From Isoetes taiwanensis (lineage: Eukaryota > Streptophyta > Lycopodiopsida > Isoetales > Isoetaceae), in contig JAJEKV010000161.1 of NCBI GenBank assembly GCA_021234155.1, positions 523,316-587,315 of the forward strand: a DNA stretch of 64,000 nucleotides. Reading direction: 5' to 3'. The position numbers and the translations under genes were made by a program. Shown in pieces: positions 11,319 through 20,408 of the stretch. The first letter of the stretch is position 1; the number at the start of each line of letters is the position of its first letter. Under the pieces are notes generated by a model, which did not search any database, was not told where the DNA came from, and worked only from the letters and a program-made list of their open reading frames with translations.

Positions 11319-13015
11319 GGCATAGGATCTTTAGTATCGTAGGTTTGCTTCGTTATAGTACTGTTTGGAGGAGCATGGACGCATTTGCTTGGTATGTAGA
11401 TTAAATATGTACAAGTGTTATGGCTAATTCAATGGTTGTTTTTACAATTGTTGTACATGACAACAGAATGAACACATGCTGTTATGAGTCACGGCAAAAT
11501 CATTCGATAAGCACAAATTATGTAATTTAATTATGCAAATGAAAAAAAAAGGCACTTATAGTGGGACAAGGACACGCATAACAAAAGAAATGTGTATGAC
11601 ATAACCGTTAGATTTAGGCACAAATGCAAATGAAAGAAGCAGTTACACTTGAAGAACCACATGCATTATAGAGAGTGGTGTATGAACTAAGACTCTTCTG
11701 CAACCAAGGCGATCCGCGTCAGATGCAACTTAGATCATTTAGGCCATCGATTGGCCTTTTAAAGGCTTTGTATTTGTTGTAGGGGAGGGGTTTACAACCG
11801 TGAAAATTTGACGAGGCACCACGAGTGGCTCTCCGCAACTGGAATGGCTCCATCACTATTGATACTAGGTCTGGCTCTGAGAGAAGTGATGCCAAGTCTG
11901 GCAGTGCTGCTGAACCATAAAAGTATAGAATTTCTAGAAAGTCTACACTTCTACATTGATTATGGTGATTAGTCCTTATTCCTAAAACATCTCATTGCTT
12001 TCTACAACCCAACGGATCAAGTCTGAAAAAAGTCAGATTATTATCAGAGAAAAGCTAAATTGGAAAGATTATTACAGTAGGAGACAACATACCTACGACA
12101 AAGACTGCATGATCAATGTGCATGATCAATCGGACATCCAAATACCGCCCTTGGTTTCAAATGTTAGCGGCTATAGCAAGGAGCCTATTTGCTTCAGTTC
12201 TAACTAAATACTCAATATTTATTACAGTCAAGTTTCCATATCCTTCTACTGTCGGGGGTGCAATCCACCACAAATCCATATATCTTGTACCCAAATTGAC
12301 AGTGATCGCATATGTAAGTCGCAATTAAAATTTATATGTGCAACATTTTCTCTCCTGATTGCTAAGTTTCATTAATGGATTGGCATCCTAACTTATTACA
12401 GTCGTTGTCTCAAATGCTAAAACAATCGGGATGATTGAATTACTGTTAAACTCTGGCAAATCAGTAATATTTGTGCTATTCTCAGCCTCGACGACTCGTG
12501 ACCGTTGTTTAACACTGTGCACATTAGAATTATTTAGGCAGGGAGCACAACCCCAAATAGCATCTGCTCTAAATCGACACAGCAAACGGATCTAAACCCA
12601 GGATTGCTATAGCATGAAAAATCACAGGTCAAACGCCCTTTCATCATCTGTTGTGCTAAAGCCGCAATAGCCTGTGTAAACCCCAAATCAAATAAACGCG
12701 GGCCGAGGAAATCCAACGGATTTAAGAGCAGGGCCTCAACTAATTTGGTTGCTGGAGACGGGCGGTGCAGCTGGTAGAAACAACCTTATAAGCTAGAGGC
12801 AGTGAATGAATTCATCCCATCCGGTTACCCAGTTAAACCAGCACCACCGTGAACGCAAACTAACCGGACCCAACCAGTTTGTGCCATCATCCAGCATATT
12901 TTAGGCATATGCTCAAAACCCACATATGCAAGGGATTGCCCCCCTAGGGGGCAACCCCAAAAAATGCTAGGCAGGCAAAGGTCGACCTCTTTCATTTTAG
13001 GGTTACGCGCTCGGC
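11319..13015. other. Intergenic stretch without a supported gene
   Basis: About 1.7 kb of AT-rich sequence. Minus-strand frames at 12388-12585 and 12534-12716 are short and overlap each other; the second has a helical LFDLGFTQAIAALAQQ segment, but I cannot assign it to a family. The GC content rises towards 12900-13010, just before the direct repeat. Confidence 0.4.
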
Positions 13016-13660
13016 TTGCTCTTCCTCGATCTCTCTTCCCATGCGCTTGTAGATCCGGCCCATCAGCAAACCTATGGAGATTGAAGCGGTATGCTTAGCA
13101 GAAAGAAGCAGATGTTGATCCAGCTGCAGGTTCCATAGCATACAGGCTGGCCGCATTTTCCATAGTGCTGTGCTAAGCTCATATTAGGTTTAACCAAGGC
13201 GCAAGTTAGGCGATCCGGCAGGTTTAGATGAGTTTTTTTGGTTGGGTCTTAGGTTTTCTTATTGCGTAGGTTTGCTAAGCTTGATCTTTGGCTGCAGTAG
13301 TGGATTCTGGCTTCAACAGGCTCGAGGTTAAGGACGTCTGCACCAGATACTGGATTCCGGCTTCAACAAAATGGCCCGAGGTTAAGGACGTTTGCCAAGC
13401 ATCGAATAACTCAGAGCCGTGATTTCAAAACCAGTTGCGTGTGTCAGGTAGGAATGCTTTTGCGACATTTTGGTTTAAGGTTGCTTTATTAAGCGAATTC
13501 TATTTGTCTCTACTACTGCTTAATTGTGTTTAGTCCTTAGATTTTGTACTCCGTATCAAGCGGTATCAGAGCGTAGGCTCATACCAATATCCTGTGAAAT
13601 GGCCAGCCGTGCCAATCGCTTTCAAATCTCTGAAAGCCAGTATGAACAGGCACTTAGAAC
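13016..13660. repeat. 645-bp direct repeat, copy 1
   Basis: Matches 14627-15271 over its full 645 bp with only a handful of substitutions (for example one changing Arg to His in the reading frame at the end) and no length change. The copy carries a leader, a possible GT-AG leader intron (from about 13449), the 11-mer GGTATCAGAGC typical of initiator-Met tRNA primer binding sites (13562-13572), and the first codons of a protein starting MASRANRF at 13599. After 13660 it diverges from copy 2, so this gene start is orphaned. Confidence 0.9.
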
Positions 13661-14626
13661 ATCGTACTATAAGGCGCGTGTATCTTTACACCCATTTCTT
13701 CCATCAAGAACCGTTTTATGCTTAGCAATATCTATTTTAAATTTCCACTTGTTCCATGTTAAGTGTAGGAGAACTTGTTACATTGAGTGCATGAATACTT
13801 GCTTTAGGGTTCCCCTTGACAAAGTTTCTAAATGACCTTGAACCATTTCCTTGCAACTAGTCTTCTTAATTATTCAAATGCTTTTCAACGTCAGTGGTAG
13901 CCTCCAACAAACCAATGTCCAACTTACGCAAGTGCTTGTTCTCCTCATTTCTGCTCATAATAAGGTCATTCAATCAACATTTCAAAACACAAAAGCTTAT
14001 TTGATTGCAGCAAGGTCATCCTTTAATTTATCAGATTTGACCTTTGGAAGACGACATATCTTTTCTGCGTCAATTATGTTGATTACCTTAGATGCATCTC
14101 TCGTCTTTGCTTCAAGTGCCTTTACCAGCTGATTTATGATGTTGGGATCAGCCTTTGAATACCTCATACATCTAGATGTGTGGTGAACTACCGGCTACCT
14201 CGACTCTTGCTTGATGTTTTGAGGATTTATTTGCCTGGAATCCTTGATAATATCTAATGTCCGGGCAAATTATTTGACAGTCTTTGTCACATTTTCTGAT
14301 TGATAACTTTTCCATTTACTTGACGAGCATGTTTTTGTGAGTCTGGGCCGTCAAATTAAAAATCAGATCATGCAATAATATCAAGGCAATTGATCATAAT
14401 CTCACATCAGAATGTCTAACCCAGTCAAATGTTTAAATGTCAAGTTCTTAGGATCAATGCAACAATATGAATACATAATTTATCACAGGTGGAGAATTAA
14501 GTTAAGGATTGTAGTTTCAATGGCCAAAATGGATGGCCTAGATTAATGGCCGAGGGACGGTTGAGATCGTGATCCTTGTACTCTTATCTTATTGGCTGAG
14601 GCCAGTTTTCCCGCCTTGGCGCTTGG
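13661..14626. other. Unique spacer between the two 645-bp repeats
   Basis: About 970 bp between the direct repeats. The plus strand has no credible continuation of the MASRANRF frame. The minus strand contains a small frame, listed separately. The rest is AT-rich with no recognised feature. Confidence 0.5.
13997..14167 (-). CDS. Small unrecognised ORF or exon (56 codons)
   Basis: A lysine- and aspartate-rich frame starting MRYSKADPN and ending KDDLAAIK before a TAA. Its composition is that of a soluble charged helical protein and is unlike the low-complexity frames nearby. A further short frame (MSRNEENKHLRKL...) lies downstream on the same strand (about 13960-13870), so both may be exons or decayed pieces of one gene. 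I recognise no family. Confidence 0.25.
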   Translation of the reverse strand: MRYSKADPNIINQLVKALEAKTRDASKVINIIDAEKICRLPKVKSDKLKDDLAAIK

Positions 14627-15271
14627 TTGCTCTTCCTCGATCTCTCTTCCCATGCGCTTGTAGATCCGGCCCATCAGCAAACCTATGGAGATTGAAGCGG
14701 TATGCTTAGCAGAAAGAAGCAGATGTTGATCCAGCTGCAGGTTCCATAGCATACAGGCTGTCCGCATTTTCCATAGTGCTGTGCTAAGCTCATATTAGGT
14801 TTAACCAAGGCGCAAGTTAGGCGATCCAGCAGGTTTAGATGAGTTTTTTTGGTTGGGTCTTAGGTTTTCTTATTGCGTAGGTTTGCTAAGCTTGATCTTT
14901 GGCTGCAGTAGTGGATTCTGGCTTCAACAGGCTCGAGGTTAAGGACGTCTGCACCAGATACTGGATTCCGGCTTCAACAAAATGGCCCGAGGTTAAGGAC
15001 GTTTGCCAAGCATCGAATAACTCAGAGCCGTGATTTCAAAACCAGTTGCGTGTGTCAGGTAGGAATGCTTTTGCGACATTTTGGTTTAAGGTTGCTTTAT
15101 TAAGCGAATTCTATTTGTCTCTACTACTGCTTAATTGTGTTTAGTCCTTAGATTTTGTACTCCGTATCAAGCGGTATCAGAGCGTAGGCTCATACCAATA
15201 TCCTGTGAAATGGCCAGCCGTGCCAATCACTTTCAAATCTCTGAAAGCCAGTATGAACAGGCACTTAGAAC
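14627..15271. repeat. 645-bp direct repeat, copy 2 (5' end of the two-exon gene)
   Basis: Near-identical to 13016-13660. Here the reading frame from 15210 continues through the end of the repeat into a longer protein, so this copy is the functional-looking 5' end. The GGTATCAGAGC primer-binding-like 11-mer lies about 35 bp upstream of the ATG. Confidence 0.9.
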
Positions 15272-16427
15272 TGCAGATTTTATAGTGAGTCAAATTGCTA
15301 ATCAGATTTTGTCACATGTTTGTAGGAATCAGCCTAGGTGAGCGCCTCAGAATAGTTTCAGTGATCTCATGTAAGTTATTTCTTTTTCTCTGAATATTTT
15401 ATAATGTTTTCTCTAGATTGAATTTGATACTTTGCAGGGCCGGACGACAAGCCACTTGTATCCTAACATCGGCGAGAAAATTGCACGAACAATGTGGAGC
15501 TTTTGTGGAGATTGACATTCAGTTAAGCCCTGGTTCAAATCGTACCTATGTCAGCCCACCACGCAACCCGCAATCCAAGTGCCGCAAAAAGACCTTTTTA
15601 TCTAAGGCTAAAAAACTTATCGACAAGGTGGACAAATTTGCTAAGAAATATTCAGTAGTGGTGATACTTCAAGCAGCTGATAAAACAGGTGCTTTAGTAA
15701 GAAGGTACCCTCGCAACGAACCTGTTTATATTGAATTAACTGACAGTGAAGAGAGTGAAGAGGGTGAACCAAGTGCAGTCCCAAAACCTGATGCACCCGC
15801 AGTCCCAAAACCTGATGCAACCGTTGAAGGAGTCCCAGAAAGGAGTGAAGAGGGTGAAAGGGTCCCAGAAAGGAGTGAAGAGGGTGAAGCAATTGCAGTC
15901 TCAAAACCTGATGCAAAAGCGGCTTATATTTCTATAAGCAGTGACACTGAAGACGAAGGCAGGGTGGAGCTGTCTGGTTCTGATTACGAGTCGGCAGCGA
16001 CCAAAGAGAAACAGAAAGGGAAGGCTAAGCAGATTGAAATAGCTCAGATCACTGAAGATGAAGGCAGGGTAGAGCTGCTGGTTCTGATTACGAGTCGGCA
16101 GCGACCAAAGAGAAAGGAAAAGGGAAGGCTAAGCAGATTGAAATAGCTCAGATCACTGAAGATGAAGGCAGGGTAGAGCTGTCTGGTTCTGATTACGAGT
16201 CGGCAGCGACCAAAGAGAAAGAAAAAGGGAAGGCTAAGCAGATTGAAATAGCTCAGATCACTGAAGATGAAGGCAGGGTAGAGCTGTCTGGTTCTGATTA
16301 CGAGTCGGCAGCGACCAAAGAGAAAGAAAAAGGGAAGGCTAAGCAGATTGAAATAGCTCAGACAGAAGCATCTCTTAAAGAAAAAGGGAAGGCTAAGCAG
16401 ATTGAAACATCTCCTGCGCACAAGTAG
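15210..16427 (+). CDS. Two-exon gene of unknown function with C-terminal tandem repeats; one frameshift
   Basis: Exon 1 (15210-15337) encodes MASRANHFQISESQYEQ... and ends AG|GTGAGC; exon 2 begins at 15438 after TTTGCAG. The 100-bp intron joins the frames in phase. Exon 2 encodes a basic region (RKKTFLSKAKKLIDKVDKF, about residues 75-95), a hydrophobic strand (YSVVVILQAAD), an acidic region with repeated VPKPDA and ERSEEGE motifs, then four 35-residue repeats with SGSDYESAATKEK. A one-base deletion in the second repeat (near 16077) shifts the frame and gives an early stop at 16144-16146; without it the frame would reach 16425-16427. It could be an assembly error or a real mutation. The basic region faintly recalls a MADS-type DNA-binding segment, but I would not assign it. 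Confidence 0.5.
15961..16361 (+). repeat. Coding tandem repeat, 105-bp period (3.8 copies)
   Basis: Units start at 15961, 16066, 16170 and 16275. Spacings are 105, 104 and 105 bp; the 104-bp unit lost one base of the CTGTCTGG motif, breaking the frame. 105 is a multiple of three, so the array encodes 35-residue units rich in E, K and S. Units 3 and 4 are almost identical, pointing to recent expansion. Confidence 0.9.
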
Positions 16428-16465
16428 CCCTGTTGTTACATATGTTGGAAGTAGACCTGTTGTTA

Positions 16466-16529
16466 CATATATTGGAAGTGACATTGAGGAGTGATGTACA
16501 TATATTGGAAGTGACATTGAGGAGTGATG
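16466..16529 (+). repeat. 32-bp tandem duplication downstream of the coding repeats
   Basis: Two copies of a unit beginning ACATATATTGGAAGTGACAT just after the expected stop codon, probably within the 3' UTR. It shows that the whole 3' end of this gene is prone to local duplication. Confidence 0.8.
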
Positions 16530-18034
16530 ATTCGGACTTCGCAAAGGGAGAGGAAGATTAGTTAGGAGTAGCTTGTCATGTCAATTACGGCAGGTTTGTG
16601 TGTTCTTTTGAGTTCCAACTTCATGATAACTAAGATGGCTATGCCGTTAGAATTTTTGAGATGGCTATGTAGTTAGAATTTTTGTTACATCACTGTGGTG
16701 AACTAATAATACAAAAGAAAAAAAAAAAAAGGGAATTATCTCTGCTGCCACATTTCTCCTCCCAGGCTTACTTGTGCTTACCTAATTATTCAATGAAGAT
16801 GGAAGTTATCACCAATAGGATAAGGCAAAGCCACATTTCTATGTTAAAGTAGAATAGACTTAAGTATACTCTTCCAATTGTCGTTTTCCATAATCTCTCA
16901 TAATCCATACTCTGTATGACTCTTGCTTCATCTTAAATCTTAAGGGGATGTTTGTATTTTAATTTTACGACCCTTGATCTACAGAATATTTTGAAATAAA
17001 GGGTTCCAAGTTTTTCTCGGACGCACCCCTTGACAATTGCCAATTGCCATGGTGCAAAACGCATCCATAGTTGATGCCGAAAAAATAATAATAATGATGT
17101 CGGAAAAAAAAATAACAATTACAACTCATTACACTAGGACTCGGCCACGCACTGCCGAAACACCACGCTCGGATTGTAACTGGCCTCTCAGCATCCTTCC
17201 GCCTCTCAGCGGCCTTTCAGCTCTCAGCGGCTTCTCATTTGCCTCTCAGCGGCCTTTCGCTCCTTATTTGGACTCACCTTGAAGCCCTGTACTCACCTTT
17301 GCACAGGTGCCAACAGGCCCCAGGTTAAAACACAATCTACAAGCAGAAGATCCTCATGCCTCGTTGCCACAAAATCCAGCCAAAGCAGAAAAGCCTCACT
17401 CTCCTTCATGTCCGCATTCTCTTGCTCAAGCCCAAGCCCTGTGAAGCCCTGTAATCGAAACTACAACAGAATCCGTAAGTGCACAAGCCGTTGAACTTGG
17501 CTATGGAGTGCTCCCAATGTTTGTCGGAATGATGCCAGTCCTGTCATCCACAATGAAAACGATCGGCTTCTAAGTCGCCTCAGCTGCAAATCCCTTGGCA
17601 GCATCAACTAAAAAGCAAAATCGGCAAAATCAGTAGTATGTCGATCATGTGGTTCAAGTATCCATCTGCTGCTATCTACCTCTTTTAGCCAGACATGGCC
17701 ACAATACAACTGTACAAGAAGAATTATATTTGAAGTAATCTCAATGCAATTGTCCCATGTAGTCTACCATACTCTCTTGACCATTTTTAAAATCATACAC
17801 TAAGGTAAAAGAACATCAAATCAGACTGTATTTTAGCTCTTTTTAGAGAAGGTGAGGTGACATCAAAATGGCTGGAAGCTTAAATGCATAATGGCTGTAT
17901 ACAAAATGATAATATGAAATGCTAATGGAGATCATTGCCTCTCATCACATCCTTGATTACGAATGATTTCAAATACAATGCCCATGATGTCCATATTCTA
18001 TTTCGTAGACCAAAGGCCATATTCTATTATGTAT
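16530..18034. other. Intergenic, no supported gene
   Basis: Contains an A-run at about 16712 that could mark a polyadenylated or retroposed end, and a short tandem array of CCTCTCAGCGGCC at 17188-17265. Frames such as the one at 17279-17494 have no family features and low-complexity composition. Confidence 0.4.
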
Positions 18035-18253
18035 GGGGGAAGGGAGTTTGGGGAGCTGATTCCAGCGGGCTCCCGCGACCGGCGGAGCCGGGAGCGGGTG
18101 CTGAAATCAGCGACCCAACTCCCCTTCCCCCACAAAATCGTGACTGGGAGGCTAGGTTTTCACCTGTTCTTGACCTGTTTGCGACCTGTTGAGCGGAATT
18201 AGTGTCCTCCTTTCCATTCCGGAGGCGGAATACGCCTCCCAGTCTCGATTTTG
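18035..18253. repeat. Double-hairpin GC-rich foldback
   Basis: Two consecutive inverted repeats. First, GGGGGAAGGGAG at 18035 pairs with CTCCCCTTCCCCC ending at 18131, with CTGATT...AATCAG inside. Second, AAAATCGTGACTGGGAGGC pairs with GCCTCCCAGTCTCGATTTT ending near 18251. The GC-rich element stands out from AT-rich surroundings. An 11-bp GTAGACCAAAG occurs both at 18005 and at 18253, a possible target duplication. Confidence 0.7.
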
Positions 18254-18443
18254 TAGACCAAAGACAAGTACTAAGGACTTTGACTCACAATGGAATTTGC
18301 TAGCATTGTCATGCCACCAAAATATGTCTTAATACACAAAAGGTTGATATGTCTTAAAAGATAGCTATATCTACGGCATATCACACAAATCACGCCTCTC
18401 TAAATAATTCCAAACCACATCACCAATGCCCAACATCACTTGC

Positions 18444-18451
18444 TATGTGAC
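18444..18451. repeat. hAT-1 target-site duplication, left
   Basis: TATGTGAC directly precedes the CAGGG terminus; the right partner at 19654-19661 is TACGTGAC, a 7/8 match, as expected for an older hAT insertion. Confidence 0.75.
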
Positions 18452-19653
18452 CAGGGCTCAAATTTGACGGCTTTCACGCCTGTTTTTGGCATTTTTGCCT
18501 GTCAAAACAAGCTAAAATAAAATTTGTATTGCAAATGAAAGGTAGCCAATGGCCAAATGCCTGTCATACGAAAAGGCTATCAAAATACATATTTGTCATT
18601 TAAAAGGCTAGAAATTTAAATTGTCCTGTCACCTTTTCCCATATATTTAGATATTTTTATTTTCTTATTTTTTTGTAATAAAATAATATAATATACAGGC
18701 CGTATGCATAAGTGTATGATCCATCCAAACAACCTTTAAGACAATAAATTTAAAAACATTTCATGGGCATGCAAATTAGACACCATCCAACCATTGAAAA
18801 AATTTGTACACAAAGCTTGTCTTAATCTCTACTTTCCCTAATGTAGGAAAGATCTGCCCCAAAAAAATTAGCAGCATGAGGCAGAGCATAGCACATTACG
18901 AGCAATTAGCAACTTCGTCCGAAATTTGGACGGATTCCTTTCCAAAATCATCGGCCTGCCATTGCCTTGAAATCAGCCAGTGAACATTAGCTTGCATTGG
19001 CTAGGCGATCGCCAAGGAATCGGCCACGAATTGGTAGAGAATCAGTAAGGAATCGGCCATGACATCGGCCAGGGAAACCCCTGCTTGCATTGATTTAGAT
19101 TCAAGAGCCCTCTTGGGCTTACTCTTGGGCAAACAACTATGAGGTTCTTGGGCTCATACTGTAGCCTATACGTAGGCTCTCTGATATGTTGCTTTTCTCT
19201 ATGTCCTCAGACACGCAATTGACATGTACATATGTATCTATATTTCATGATGATGTATTTTTGCACAGTTTGACATCGTTCTTATTACTGCCATGGTTTT
19301 TTCTTTGAAAACCCTTCGGGGCGAGGGTTTTTTAACCCCGACAGTAATAAGTCTGCTGCACTCCTTCATTGGATCCCATAGGCCTATTGGTCTCCGTGGA
19401 CGATAAAAACTCATTCTATTCTATTCTATTCTCTCTTTTGTAATACGTTTGAAACTTGGTTCTATTATGACAAGTTTATAACATACTTAATAACTTGTTC
19501 TGTTTCTGTTTTACATAAAAAATGGTTTGTGTCATTCAGGATTTTTGTCTTGCATTTGAAAGGTTAAATAAGAGACTTCCTGTTATGCGAAAGGCGTAAA
19601 TCTTTTTTGCCTGTCACAAGAAAATTAGGGGTAGCCTTCAAATTTGAGCACTG
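18452..19653. mobile_element. Non-autonomous hAT transposon hAT-1 (1.2 kb)
   Basis: The left end reads CAGGGCTCAAATTTGACGGC and the right end is its near-perfect inverse, ending GTCAAATTTGAG-type sequence and CACTG. The termini start CAGNG and are flanked by an 8-bp duplication, both hallmarks of the hAT superfamily. The second subterminal block (GCCTGTCA..AAA) is also mirrored near both ends. No transposase frame exists inside, so it needs a transposase from elsewhere. The interior holds a 3' fragment of the LINE-3 family (19170-19436) and several copies of a short ATCGGCC motif between 18930 and 19075. Confidence 0.8.
19170..19436 (+). mobile_element. LINE-3 3' UTR fragment with (TTCTA)n tail, nested in hAT-1
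   Basis: Matches the reverse complement of 29660-29900, the 3' end of the LINE relic at 29.7-31.6 kb: the CTGATATGT and TCCTC.GAC region, a hairpin pairing AAACCC with GGGTTT, then CCCATAGGCC..GGTCT, CCGTGGACGATAAAAA and the (TTCTA)n tail at about 19412-19432. It is a strongly 5'-truncated insertion with no coding sequence. Confidence 0.75.
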
Positions 19654-19661
19654 TACGTGAC

Positions 19662-20378
19662 GTAGAGGCCAAATGAGAATTAAATTGAATTCAATTGAAG
19701 ATTAGCGTCCACGGAGACAAAATGGCTTACGGGATCCACACAAGGAGCTACTATTAATGTAACTAGCTCATTCACTTTGGTAATAATTTGACAAGAGCTA
19801 CCATTAATGTAACTAGCTCACCCACTTTGGTAATAATTTGTCAAATGCAGACTTGAACAAACTTGACAATAGAAATAAATACTGTCTATCCAAATGAACA
19901 ATCAAGTTGCAATTGAGTTCGCGGCACCTTAATAACCTACATAAGAACTACTTTACATGCCAAACAAGTTGCAATTTGCCTATATAACTAGCATTGAATT
20001 ATACATTCCTTATTTGAAAAAAGCTACACAATGCATATCTTAAATGAATGTCTATGAAAACATGTATGTTACAAGGTCTGATGACCATTCAATGGTCAAA
20101 ACTATTGTCCAAATACCAATATGGGGCTTGGTAAAAAAAGTTAATGCCACTTTTGGCATGTGCTTTAGATGCTATGTTATTCGAATCTTATGGCAAGTGC
20201 GTTTTGCAATCTAGGCTATTCTTCCCTACACCGGGAGTAGTTGCCATGTGTAAGTTGATAAGTTGAAATATAATACCATTAGTTGCTCTATTGGGACAAT
20301 TCAATACACCTAACGTCAAGATTTATACTTTGTAGATATTTTAATAAGTTTGTCGTTGTGTAGTAGAGCCGTACTTAT
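19662..20378. other. AT-rich stretch, probably interior of a Helitron
   Basis: No gene. A 50-bp segment with ACCATTAATGTAACTAGCTCA occurs twice (about 19748 and 19799). Position 19708 has a diverged remnant of the LINE-3 3' hairpin (GCGTCCACGGAGAC). It precedes the Helitron 3' terminus, so it may belong to that element; the 5' end was not found. Confidence 0.4.
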
Positions 20379-20408
20379 GCCCGGCAACGCCGGGCACCCG
20401 TTACTAGT
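20379..20408 (+). mobile_element. Helitron 3' terminus (hairpin + CTAG|T)
   Basis: GCCCGGC (20379-20385), loop AAC, GCCGGGC (20389-20395), then eight bases and CTAG (20404-20407) followed by T. A 6-10 bp GC-rich hairpin about 8-12 bases before a terminal CTRR, with T outside, is the standard Helitron 3' end. The rolling-circle element body should lie to the left; no RepHel coding sequence and no secure 5' TC end was found, so it is a non-autonomous or truncated copy. Confidence 0.75.

Noticed and set aside
12534-12716. Histidine-kinase-like helical segment
   Set aside because: Short frame with only general helical similarity; no H-box or ATPase motif.
15620-15700. MADS-box DNA-binding domain in the two-exon gene
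   Set aside because: Only a loose RK.TF..K....L..K pattern; key MADS residues and length are lacking.
18826-20407. A|TCTCTACTTTCC as a Helitron 5' end paired with the 3' terminus at 20407
   Set aside because: The position lies inside hAT-1 (18452-19653), whose ends and target duplication are well supported, so a Helitron spanning one hAT border is unlikely. The true 5' end was not found.
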